Positions 1-11,085 of a DNA stretch of 64,000 nt are shown here, piece after piece (position 1 is the first letter of the stretch; every line of letters starts with the position of its first letter). The notes beneath the pieces were generated by a model. It saw nothing but the letters and a program-made list of their open reading frames with translations, searched no databases and was not told the DNA's origin. The translations under genes were made by a program, and so were the position numbers. The DNA comes from Eudorina sp. 2006-703-Eu-15 (taxonomy: Eukaryota > Chlorophyta > Chlorophyceae > Chlamydomonadales > Volvocaceae), in assembly GCA_003117195.1 (NCBI GenBank), contig BDSI01000001.1:1054001-1118000 (forward strand), written 5' to 3'.

Positions 1-131
1 TTACCTCGTCATCTCCACCCGTCCCCAATTTCCTATACCCACCCGTCCCCCGTCCACATTCGCTCGGTCGCACTTCTTTTTGTGCTGCGCTGCTGCGCTG
101 ACCCCCTGTCTCTCCAAGCCTCCCGCTGCAG

Positions 132-1201
132 CCGATTACGCATTCTGCATCAAACCGCTGTCTGATTTTGTCCTCGCCCGCTCGCCCGTGCACCTTTCCC
201 GCGTGGCCCTCCTTCCGCCTCCTGGCCAGGAGGTCCACCGGCTGCTTGGCGCCAACGTGCGAGCGAAGCGGCCCTCCTCCGGCGCCGGAAACGCTCCAGG
301 CAACGGCGGCGTCGGTACGAGCGCAGTGGGCTCCGCCAAGGTGGCCGGTGAGGAGGGCGCAGGCGCCGGGCGGACAGCGTCAGGAAGGACGAGCAGCGGC
401 GGTGCCGCCGCGGCGCGGCGCCGCAGCAGCAGCAACGGAAGCGGCGGCGGCGCCGGTGCCAGCGGCGGGCAGCCGCCGCCGGCACCGCCGCAGTCGCTGC
501 AGGAAGCTTTCAAGGCGCGCAAGGCCGCGAGGGCGGCAGCTGCCGCCGCCGCTACGGCTGCTGCGGCTGCGGACCCAGCCTCAGCAGCAGCGTCGACACC
601 GACGGGTGCGGCGGCACCAGAACAGGCGACAGCGTCTGGAGCTGCACCTCCAGCAGCTGCCGCAGCAGCGGGGAATCCCGGGCGCTCGGCGTCCGAGGCA
701 GCGACCGACCTGGCGGCAACGTCCGGCCGTCAAGCGGCGGCGACTCAGCCAGCTCCATTCCCGCCACCGCCGCCGCCACCGCAGTCGGGCGGACCTGGCT
801 TTGCCGCGCCGCAGTCCGTCGCCGCTGCGGCTACTGCCGCGGCTGCTGGTCGCAGTAGTAATGGCGGTTGTGGAGGTGGTTGTGGTGCTCTTGGGACTGC
901 CGAGATGGGGGGATCCAGCGACTGCTCCACCGCAGTTGATATGAGCGTCGGCGGCAGCGACAGACTGACGACGAGCTCTGACAGCAGCGCGCCGACCCAT
1001 GGGTCGGTTGCCTCCGGCGCCGCGCAGTTGGGCGACAGCGGAGGGGCGGCGGCTAACGCGCCCCGCAACAGGGCCTGCGGAGGAGCCACGGGCAGTGACT
1101 CTGGAGCTGGTTGTGATGTCGGTTGTGCGAGCAGTAGGAGCAGTGACTGCATTGAGTCACGCCTTGTGTACCGCACCGCGCAACCAATCATAGAAGGGTG
1201 A
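132..1201 (+). CDS. 3'-terminal exon of an unrecognised Ala/Gly/Ser-rich protein (gene continues left of window)
   Basis: The open frame runs to a TGA at 1199-1201. It has no ATG at its beginning, but a good 3' splice site (pyrimidine-rich, ...ctgcag) lies at 121-131, so this is read as a last coding exon starting at about 132 with one base of its first codon in the previous exon. The first 45 or so residues (around DYAFCIKPLSDFVLARSP and LLPPPGQEVHRLLG) look like a folded domain end. The remaining 300 are low-complexity Ala, Gly, Ser and Pro runs with a few Cys-Gly clusters, which points to a disordered tail. I do not recognise the family. The frame stays open for more than 1 kb in GC-rich DNA, which alone is weak evidence; the splice site and the non-repetitive start support it. 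Confidence 0.5.
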
Positions 1202-3995
1202 AATAATACGATAGGCTGGGATACAAGCTTGAAAAGTGCGACGCGGGATTGTGGTGTGCGCGTTCATCAGGTGTGGGCAGGAGGCGGTGGGTCCGTGCTG
1301 CCGCACCTAATGGGGAGGTGGGGTTGCTCCCGATCCCCGCGCCTCCTCGCCGCAGCGTAGCGTAGCGCAGCGCAGCGCATAGGCACCGCACAATGAGCGG
1401 CGCCGGCGGGCGAATCCCGGAGCTGTCCGCTGAAGTGCTCTGCGGAGACATGCCTGCGAACAAGCGACCTGCGAACAAGTCATGCCGGCCTGCAGCTGCT
1501 GGGTACACCGGCGGCGGGCAGCGGTGAGGCTTGGCATGATGGCAGCGCAGCTGGAGGCTGCTCGATGGGTCTCATACAGGCGGATTCGGACTGGCAACCA
1601 TGCCATACATAATCCGGGGGGCGTTCCTCGTTGCCTCATGGTTCTCCTTACCTCATGGTTGAGGACCCCGGGGAGGGGCATCCATCTAGGGGTTTTTGGC
1701 ATGCGGAGCTTTCGCTTCGCGGTTGGTGTCGGGGTTCGAGGCATCCGCGTGAGTGTGCAGCTGACCGGATTGACGTACCGGAGCGCGGACCTCCTCTCCG
1801 CACAGTCCAGTACGGGTACGGGTACGGGTGGTGATGACCTGGTGGGGACTGGCGCTGCCGCCGGGCGCTGTCACCCGGGCGCTGTCACTCGCCTCACTGA
1901 GCGACACTGGATGCATCAGGGTGGTGAGCGATCGTCCAAAAGATAGGGGGCCTTGGGTGGCTGGGCAGCGAGCCCTGGACGGATGCATGGTCCCTGCACG
2001 CCTGCGTGACGATATGCATTATTGCCATGTGATTCCTCTGCGTGACCCTCGTGGCGGCGGCGGGCAGCGGTGATGCTCTGGGGTTGGTCGCATCTTTTCC
2101 AGCTTCCTGTGAGCATGTCGTGTGCGGCCACCGACTTGCCTGCAGTGGTTGGTGCTGACGGCCATCCATGCGACTGTGGCGCCCCCTGCTCCAGGGATTC
2201 CGCATCTTGCAGTGCTGCTCTTCGGCTGACCGGTCTCTGAGGAAGATTTCATGCGTTTCATGCGCATGAACCTCTGCCGAGGGCAGGGGGTGTGGCGTGC
2301 ATGAGGGGCCGCGGTGGACCTCAACCTGTGTGTGCGGACTCGCGAGAGTGGGAGGTGCCAGGTACGGCAGCAAGGTGTGGAGCACATGAACAACACGCCA
2401 GCTGCACCTGGGCGCCATGTGCAAAGCTCAAATACGGTACTCCTGTGCCTTGGGGCGGAGCCACGTCCTGACGACATCCCTGTCCGCATCCGGCGACGGG
2501 ATGGCAGCTCCGCGGACGAGCCGAGCCGCAGGTGCGTTGTATCTACCAGCGCTCCAGCGATGCGAGCCGGTCAACACAGGCACGCATCTCACGAATGGAG
2601 AATGGTAGTGGGCCGCACCCGCGGGCTGCCCCTTGAAAAGACCCGTGTCGTTCTGAACACGCACCCTACAACCCCTCTCCGACGACCACATTGTCCGCCT
2701 CAACCCCTTGCCGCAGCTGGAAGCTTTCCTCCACAAGAGTGACACATGCGACCCCAACAAATTGTTGCGGAAGCGTCGCAAAACCGCCCTAAAAGCCCCT
2801 CGCCAAAGAGTACGGTAACGGCGATATACAAGAGTAAAACATTTTCGGACAATTGGGGCAGGGTTGTGGAAGAAAAGGATTCACCGGGTACGGCACCGTA
2901 TTTCTTAGTGTAACTGTTACAATGGGGACGGTATCGTCCGAATAGTCCCACACGCCTCATCCAGGTCATGCCACCGTCATTAGCGAGCATGCCGGGACAA
3001 ACAGGCAATGTATACGCCAACTGCGCGGCAAAAACAACCTCCGGTGTGTTTGAATGGAGTTCAAATAAGCCGCGAGAATCGACAGAGGTGGAGCGCGTGT
3101 GTCTCAGGGCAGCAGCCGCACGCACAGCATTGCACCGGGCACAGTAAATCCCTTTTTTACGCGTGCCGCAAAATCACCAAGCAAGTCTTTGGCAACACAG
3201 AAGCCGAATACAAGCGGCACCTTCCGGCAATCGGACAGACAGTGCGTTCACACGCAAATCAACTAACGATTTACGATGACGGTTGGATTGTCATCCACCT
3301 CCGGTGGTTCATCACCCATGTTATGTTATGCGTTGTCCTGCTCACGTGGAACGGAGGTATGCATACGGTGGGGGCGACCCCTGTCCTCCTGCACGGGGTG
3401 CAGAACCCCAACCGCTCTGCATATCAACAGCCCCTAATGGCAAACGAATGAAACATCAAGACACATCCGTCTACACACAGCCGGCTGTTAACCCAGATGA
3501 ACCTATCATCTATGAAAGTGTCCTCTCGCGCGCTTGCGTATACCGGACACTGGACCTATTGGAATAACTAACAGCACAAGTACAAAACACATCCTCCGAA
3601 ACCCTCCCAAAAGCCATACCCGGAAGACGACGTGGAGATCACCATTAAAAGCTTAGGACACAATCCATGGGGCCGTACGTTAAACTCCTCTAGCTCCTCG
3701 TCACACCACGCGCCCACTCTGATAGGTGTGCGTCTCGATTCGCCGGGGGCCAGAGAAGTACTACATCAGACCGCCAGCCTGCTCCCTCCGTACAACTCCG
3801 TACCACCATTTCGCTCCGAACCAAACACGTCCACAAAAACCACTTCCGTTAGATGCAGCGCATCTCCCTCTTTTATATCAATCAATCTTGGGAAACCAGA
3901 TGAACACAGTGGGAATCAAATCTCTGCGGCCACGCCGCCTGAGAAGCCCAAGTCGCCGGGTGTCAAGGCACACTTCTTTTCCCTTCAAGGCGCCA
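1202..3995. other. spacer without a supported gene
   Basis: No ORF here looks like a conserved protein, and overlapping frames on both strands are typical of GC-rich shadow ORFs. A short motif, cggcggcgggcagcggtga, occurs at about 1511 and again at about 2055. The stretch 3225-3990 is related to 10460-11085, so the duplicated unit that carries GRDP copies 1 and 2 includes about 0.7 kb of 3' flank. Confidence 0.5.
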
Positions 3996-6900
3996 TCACC
4001 CGCCGCCGCCGCAACCTCCGCCACAGCCACCGCCACAGCCACCGCCACAGCCCCCACCGCCGCCCCCGCAACCACCGCCGCCGCCACCATCCCCGCCACC
4101 GCCACCGTAGTACGATTCGTACGTCACCATGCTCAAGTACAGCGACGTTGCCAGGTAATAATCGCTCGCGCCGTACACCACGCAGCTTTCGTAACGCCGC
4201 TTCCGGTAATAATAAGCGCGCTGCATGTACCCCACATCGTGCTGCGCAGACAGCTGCTCAGCTTCTCCCAAAAGCTGTAGCGCCTTGGCCACGATACCTG
4301 CTTGCCGCAGGAGCACCCACAGCTGTGCCTTCTCGGAGCCGGAGGTATTCGAGACGACCACCTTCTTGGGCGGCGGTGCTGGTGGCGATAGGGTCGTGGG
4401 CGCGGCGCCCGGCGCGGCCACCACCGTGCCCCACACAACGGCCGATGATGACGCCGACGCTGCTGCAGCCGGCGGCGGGGCCGCCGTCATTGTGGCAGTC
4501 GTCTCCATCAGCAGCCGCGCCAGGCCCCCGAGCAGGAAGGCTCCGAGGCCGTTGAGGTAGTTCTCCGGATCAATGGGCGAAAACGGAACGTGGGCTGTGA
4601 AGCCCGATGTGGCAGCTGGCCAGTAGTGGGAAGGGGGCAATGGCAGAGGTGGATGATTCAATGCCACTGAGGAAAAGGGGGCCCCTCGCAGACGCAAACG
4701 AGAGAGTACAAAGCGGCCGTGCGCTTCCGGTGTGTTCGAAGGCAGGCAGTGCAGGAGTGCGTGACATGCAAGGGGCAAAATCTAAGCCCGGAAATGCCCG
4801 CCTGCGCTCCGTATGTGCGCGAGCCTGATCTGGAGGGGAGACGATGTCGCCTCCAGTCCTTCCATTCGCCGGGTTCGCACTGCCGATCGCTACACAATAC
4901 CGTACATGTACCACACAGTCCTTCGTCGTGATACGGCAATTCGTGCACGGCGCGTGCACGGCGCAAATCCCGAATCCCCACCTGGGGCCTGCGCCGAGGG
5001 ATTCCCCAATCCCCTCCACAGTCCCCTCCGGGCCGTGATGGTCGTGAGGTAGGGGTGCTGCATGCCGACATAGGGAAAGGGGCGGGGGGTATGTAGGACG
5101 AGGTGCCAGGGGGCAGTCACGAGAACATCGAACATCACCCGCTGCGTCGTGAATACCTTCCATACCCTGCTTCTTGGTTCCCAGGTACAGGTGACTCAAT
5201 CATGCCCGAGTGCGCAGCAGTTCCATGCCCGGGTACTAAACTGATGGATGAATGAATGAACGCTATTGGTGGTCTCGTGGAAAGCCTTCGCATTGAGCGG
5301 CTGGTGGCGACTGCTCGCGTCCCTTATCACGACAGGCGACATGATTCCACGTCTTGCCATTGTCCTCTCATTGGTTCTACAAAATACATCCATACATTTC
5401 AACCATGATCAGGAGCGAACATTATCCACTGGGCATGCATCATAAACGGTCCCCGCACAGGACATCGAAGACCCCCCGGATAGATGCACGGCCTCGAACC
5501 GGCTTCCCATCTGCACAGCTTGCACAGCCCACGAGGTGGTACGGCGATGGTATGGCAATGGCTCCCTACGGCAACCCCTTCCAGTCATCGACCCTCAATC
5601 GGCCCCACTCACCGTTTGGATATCCGGCAGGTTCAAAAAGTACTCCATGGACACCAGGGCGGCAATAGCCTCCCTGCACACGACACACACGGCAACCGTA
5701 CGGCAGTACGACAAGTGCTCAATAACTACAGGATGGAACTGAGTTGGCTGGTAGCAAAACACCTTGACGACAGGCGTCGTCCGGGCCAGGCCGTAGCCCA
5801 CAGCTGCACTACTCCCCCTCCAGTCGCGGGGGCTGTCTTGCTATCCCTGGACCCCCGCCGCGGGGACGGACTGCCCTCCAACCCGCCGAGGCCGTCCCAA
5901 CGTAACCCACTTGACGATCTTGATGTCATCGCTGCTGTTGCTGGAACACAAGCAGCAGCGGTTGCACGTCACGTCATCGTAAGCGGCCTCCGCCCTCTTG
6001 GCCGCCAGCCACGCGGCATACAGCGCATGGCCGCCACCCCGGGGCACCGCCTGACCCGGCGGCGGCACGGGTACATCGGCGAGGCTGCACGCAAACCGTA
6101 TGGCCGCCTCTTGTTGCGCGTACTGCGGGTTGTTGTCGTACACCCGCAGCGCGAAGGCCAGCGGGTTGGCGGCCGTCACCAGCGGGTACGGCACCGAGTC
6201 CGCCAGCCAGGCCGTGTCGGCACTGTCGTACAGTTCACCTGTACGGACGGGGTGCGTCAAGTGGGTCCGAGGTCAAGTGCTGGCGTACAGCACTGCTTAG
6301 GCAAGGTTGGGCACGATGGTGGGTTTAAAGGACGGAGCGCGCATCAGAGATGAGATCAACCGTCAGCCCCCAAAAGAAGCGGATCCATACCGAATTTCTG
6401 CTCGTACAGCCGCTTTGTCTCGTCGTACGCTGCCGCCAGCTTGGCCGGGTCCGTCAGGTGCAGGTAGTCGGGGCCCCATAGCTCCGCCTTTGCGCCAAAC
6501 ACCTCCCCCCACATGGCGGCGTAGTCCCCGCTCACCCCCAGGTGGGTGTGCCACACCAGGGCGATGTCGGCGGTGGGCACCAGGGTCAGCTCCGGGTGAT
6601 CGGCGTGCAGCTCCAGGAAACGAGCGTACCTGTGTACGTGCGGCAGGTGCCGTACAGTGACGTACACAACTACACATGCTGCGGTATTCATCCCCTGCAG
6701 TGCGCACCGAAAGCTAATGCAGTTCCGGTTGTCTTGCTGGGCGCTGGAGGCCAACAGAGGGCTTAGGGGCAGACACCGTGTACCTAGGGAGCAGCGCGTC
6801 TGTCGTTGCTGTGGGGCAGAAGGTCAGGTCGAGGACGAAAAGCATGCTTTGCTATGTTGCCCTGTGTACGACAATATCCGCGCGGAGGAGGGCTTTCCTC

Positions 6901-9500
6901 AGTTCACTACCATGCTGGAAGCCACGGCCTTGGACCCGGCTCGGTTAGCAAGGCTCTTGGAGCGCATGTGGGCCCACCGCAACTCAATAGTCCCCTTTGG
7001 ACGGTAGTAGTCTCCTTTTTTCTTCTGCTAGTGCATTGTCATGCGCGTGCGTTTAGGCGTCTTTGCGTGCCCTTGGGCCAACGGCTCGTACGGGTAGTTG
7101 TACAGGTGTGGGGTTATGCACCCCCAACCATGTAACACACATACACACACACCGGGCAGGGGCGCGCCTCCGAATTGCTGAGGAACGCGCCCTGGGTGTT
7201 GCAAGAGGTTGAACAGCGGACTGCGAGGCGCAGACCGCCCGGGATGGGCTTCCGCCCAATCCCTTGAGGGGGCACAGCTGTCACCGATCCTCAGGGATCG
7301 GGCGCGCGCCCTTGGTTGAGAGCGAGGGGACAGAGGCCCCTTACGCCCCTCTCCCCCGAATCCGGGGGAGAGTGCTTCGGCGGTCTCCCTCATGGGGCGG
7401 GTTAGCGCCCCCGGCCAGCGTCGGCCCGGCAGATATGTAACGATTCACACAAACACACACATCCGCACATATGTCATTACCCCACCGGCCGCTGGTACAC
7501 TGGCGTCCCTTCCGTACACTGCCGTACTGCACCCATGCCGCGTTCGTACGCGTCCCTGCCTACAAATCCCTCCTTCCGCGATTCTCACCCGTAGCCGCGC
7601 CACCACCATAGTAACCTGTTTGCTTTCATCCTGTTTGCTTTCACCTTGTCTAGTTACTGTATTTTGTCTTGCTCCCTTCCGCTTTGCCTCACAACTTGCT
7701 TCCTTCCGCGTTCCCGCATGATGGACGACCGACGCTGCTTCCGTGGGGACCGTCACCATATATTCATCATACATTTTATAGGTCGGTAACCAATCCATTT
7801 GCGTGCGTCGTGCGTCTCCGTATTTAGTATTTGCGGTATGATTTGCCTTGCGGTGGTGGCGCGGCTGCCTTGTCCGCGCGCCTGCATATGGTAAGTTTTT
7901 CCTCGCAGGTTCTATGGTAAGTATATTGCCACCTGGGATCGGGCGGGCGGGCGGGTTGCAATTCTTAACACACGCACTCATCAGGTCATTGTCCTCTGTG
8001 ATCCATGCGCTCCGAAACAAATGCCAATCAAGTCAAGAAACACGCAACGTGCTGCTGGTGACGGCGAGGTTGCTTGTGTGCTTGTATCAATCGGTTGCCA
8101 AGGGCATCGGCCGTACTTACCTCTCCTGCGCCTGTGTGAGGAAGTCCACGTCCAGGAAGTGCGGCCGCAGCCACGAGTGGAGCATGCGGGAGAAGCGGCC
8201 CATGGCGGCGGCCTGGAGGTTGGGTGGGCAGGATGGACGAGGGACGGGGGACGCAGGGCAGGGCATTGACCAGACAGCATCGGCTGTCACCGATGACCAG
8301 CGGGGTCCACTGTAACATCATTTATAATAGACATAGTAGACAGCAAGGGCCCCTTTCCGTCAAGTGATTCGGCGGGTCTGGTGCGGTTTTAAGGCGAGGA
8401 AGTGCTGGCGCACTTATAACCTGGTGTGATGGCCGGTATGGCTGCATGACTCACCCCCCCGCCGCGGGTGATGGAGGATGGGTGCGCAGTCCGTGGTGGG
8501 GGTTGATGAGATGAGGCGCCTACGAGCTATCAGGGCCCGAGCTAATATAGGCGGCACCCGAAAGAAAGAAAAATATGTCAACTGCTTGATCTTAGACCGC
8601 GCGTAATCGGACAACCAGGTGTGGGGCTATGCACATCAAGCAGCAGTGAAACGTTGCACACAGCCGGCAGCCATGCATCAAACCACGCGCATGTGATGGG
8701 ATGAGAAGGATCATGGCATTTACTTGTAAGAACCTTCCCTTGGTAGGTTCTTACCAGCGGCCTCAAGAGCATAAGCGGTGCGCCCTCTTTGGCCAGGGGC
8801 GATCCGGGCGCGGGAGGTGGCCAGGCGGCCTGCGTGCCGGCCACGCCCTTCCAGAGGAGGTGGTCTGAATACCGGGGCCCAAAGCTGAAACTCTGCTGGG
8901 CATCCGGGTGAAGGGAAGGTGCCCCCAGGGCGAGCAGGTCCCTCTGATACGCTGCGGGGTTCTGTCGGTGAACGAACCTGCCGGGCAGTCCAGCGGGCGG
9001 GGAGATCAAATTGCTCGAAGAGGAGTCAAATGGATAAGTGGCTGAAACCCGTCAGCAGGTTTAGATGACTATGATCACATGCAAAGAACGGCTAAGCACA
9101 TTAATCATGCGTAGTGGCTCGAGCGAGCGAGCCATGAGAAGGATTTCCGCCTGGAAGCGCGTCCCGCTTTCAACTATAACCCATTTGACTTGGACACGTC
9201 TTACCAGGCGAAGGCGACATCCAGCGGGGGAACGGCTGTTCTGTTATTGCCCTTTAAAATTTCGATCCAGTAATTTTCATAGCGGATTGCGGCTGCCACA
9301 GCATAGTAACCAGTGTAAAGGCCTCCTGGCGAGGGCAGGAGATAATGGTTCAAGCTTGCACCTGCGACATTCACAATTTGTGCAGTAATTGAATTACCTC
9401 GTGGAAAGCAGTCGGTGGCATGCAACAACCGCAGAAGGCTGGTACAATGGTTCACGGGTGACTGCCCCGCAAGGCGCTTGGCCTTGCTTGTGGGAGCCAT
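3996..9500 (-). CDS. GRDP-like (DUF1399) glycine-rich domain protein, copy 1
   Basis: Nine exons read on the minus strand: 9398-9500, 9205-9325, 8755-8977, 8121-8212, 6391-6629, 5911-6238, 5613-5673, 4982-5057, 3996-4615. Phases agree throughout and give 620 residues. The start is the conserved ATG of MAPTSKAK. Order of blocks: LLRLLHATDCFPRG; PPLDVAFAW joined to FVHRQNPAAY; MLHSWLRPHFLD; LVPTADIALVWHTHLG; GGHALYAAWLAAKRA; YFLNLPDI; then a linker and a tail of alternating Gly runs and single Cys. The two W-x-H-x-H-like blocks are the hallmark of the GRDP/DUF1399 family known from plant GRDP1/GRDP2; the biochemical role is not established. Intron 4 is 1,491 nt, against 120 nt in copy 2, because of a LINE-bearing insertion. 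No frame break seen. Confidence 0.9.
6675..7161 (+). mobile_element. 5'-truncated LINE (non-LTR retrotransposon) 3' end, family A
   Basis: An open frame to about 7007 encodes the C-terminal zinc-knuckle region typical of LINE reverse-transcriptase proteins (CRCCGAEGQVEDEKH then LLCCPVYDNIR, a C-C-H-C pattern). It is followed by about 150 nt of 3' UTR, a TGTAA, and an AC-rich end rather than poly(A). A close relative lies at 32290-32760 and a shorter piece at 9977-10078. It sits inside intron 4 of GRDP copy 1, in the opposite orientation to the gene. The reverse-transcriptase and endonuclease parts are missing, so it cannot move by itself. Confidence 0.75.
7310..7475 (+). mobile_element. 3' tail of a second LINE-like repeat, family B
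   Basis: This stretch (around cttcggcggtctccctcat and gggcgggttagcgcc) matches 44690-44825 in intron 1 of RPN13 with scattered differences. Both end in CA-rich sequence, and the copy here has TGTAA just before the CA-rich end. No coding part is present. That it is a retrotransposon 3' end is inferred from the common end point and from its position directly behind the family A tail. Confidence 0.5.
8281..8330 (+). repeat. dispersed repeat R1 in intron 3 of GRDP copy 1
   Basis: The core ggctgtcaccgatgac followed by cggggtcc and tgtaaca also occurs at about 28598-28637 (minus), 29119-29205 (minus) and 35161-35220 (plus). Weaker relatives lie at about 16248-16285 (plus), 23463-23497 (minus), 34050 (minus), 34880 (plus) and 42782 (plus). 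It has no coding potential and resembles the end of a short non-autonomous element. Its full length and termini cannot be fixed by eye. Confidence 0.55.
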
Positions 9501-11085
9501 TCGATGCCCCTGAGTGAATAATTTGTTTTTTTGGGTCTGCACTGATTTCTCAAAGAGTCGATTATATGTACGAGTCAAATCAACGGGCACGCGCGCGAAG
9601 ATACCGTCATGAACTCATGATCCATCAGTGGGAGAACGTGGCGATCTGAGAGCCACCAGTTAAATTACAATTATATACTTCATATTTTTGTAAGCTTCAA
9701 TAGACGTTGTTTCCGACACCCAGATACATAATCGAAACCGCGAGCCTAAACCGACAGCCGCCGGCAAAACTCCTTTTGATAAACCAAATATTATATAAGT
9801 TGCAGCAGAAGGATTGGCTGTGAGACCCAAACGCCGAGGGCGACGGTTAACACGGGGAACAGGCGCAACTGACGGGCCCGGTTGGCCGGGCCCAACGACC
9901 CACAACGACCTCATGCTGGCGAACCTCCTTCGGCCCAAGTCGCCGCCCCAAGCAGACAAAGACAATCCTTACGTGTGCTTTGGACGGTAGTAGTTTCCGG
10001 TTCCCTGCTTGTGCCGCGCCCTGCACGTGCTTTCGGGCGTTCTTCTCGTATGGGTATGGGGTTACCTGTTGTATCCACGTACTTAGGTGGTAGTAAGAAC
10101 TACCGATTGTTGAGTCGCAGTGTGCTTAAATGCACCAGGTCCGCGCCCAGTAGTGTACGGCGAGCCGCCACTTGGACGAAGGGTCAGTGAGGCAACGGTT
10201 TAACCGTCAGTTTGAACTCAGCAACCGGAGTCACACAGAATCAGCTACCAGGACCAGTTGTCCTAATTGTAAACAGATTACAATTACCAGCAGAATAACA
10301 GGATTCGGCAGTCCGAAATACCGGTACAGGTTCGTAAACAGTTACGTATCAGCAAAGTGTAAGGAACAGCTTCCTCAAAAGTGACAGCAAATACAGAACA
10401 GTAAAATACCATAAAGAGCATATTGTTTATTATGCGAGACAGAGCATAATACAACACAGGGTATAAGCGGCACCTTCCGGCAATAATCGGGCCAGTAGGA
10501 TCTGTCAAGACAGTGCATTCACCGCCTAGTTCTTATAACAATCGATAAATGTAACCCCTCAGCGGTGCATCACCCATATCATGCGTCTTCCTGCTCACGC
10601 CGAACGGAAGCACACCGACATACCCATTCCTCCTATATTGGGTACCAAACCCATGCACATTCGATCTGCACACCCAAAAGTCCCTAACAGCAGGCGAATG
10701 AACCTAATGAACCCTCAGGCACGTCCCTCCATCCGCCCGTCCGTCCCCACACATCCCTCCAACACATCGGGCCATTATCGACAGGCTTGCGTGTACATAC
10801 AGTACTGGACCTAGTGGAATAAACGGCAGCAGATAGAAGTACAAAACACACTCTCCAAAAAGCCACACTCGAAAGACGCACGACGACGTATCCATGTATC
10901 ACCATTTCGCTCCGAGCAAACCACGTCCAGAACACAATTTCCCTCGCTCAGACACCGACAGCGCTCCTCTCTCTATATAAATTCATCGTAAGAATCGTTT
11001 ATCAGATGACCTATCGGAGTCACTCTTCTGTGGCCACGCCGCCTGAGAAGCCCAAGTCGCCAGGAGCCCGTCAATGCGCCACACA
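9501..11085. other. spacer between GRDP copies 1 and 2: copy 1 promoter region and copy 2 3' flank
   Basis: The region 9690-9975 upstream of copy 1 is clearly related to 15265-15560 upstream of copy 2 (shared tagacgttgtttccgacacc and further blocks), so the promoter region was duplicated with the gene. A LINE family A tail fragment (9977-10078) lies just outside this homologous block. 10450-11085 is related to 3225-3995, the 3' flank of copy 1. No separate gene seen. Confidence 0.6.
9977..10078 (+). mobile_element. LINE family A 3' UTR fragment at the edge of the duplicated unit
   Basis: The stretch from ctttggacggtagtagt through cgtatgggtatggggtta matches the 3' UTR of the LINE remnants at about 6990-7115 and 32600-32720. 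Only about 100 nt are recognisable and the AC tail is absent. It abuts the point where the similarity between the copy 1 and copy 2 upstream regions ends. Confidence 0.55.

Noticed and set aside
136..1000. Long minus-strand ORFs opposite the first exon
   Set aside because: Arg- and Pro-rich mirror frames of the Ala-rich coding exon; no splice context or domain.
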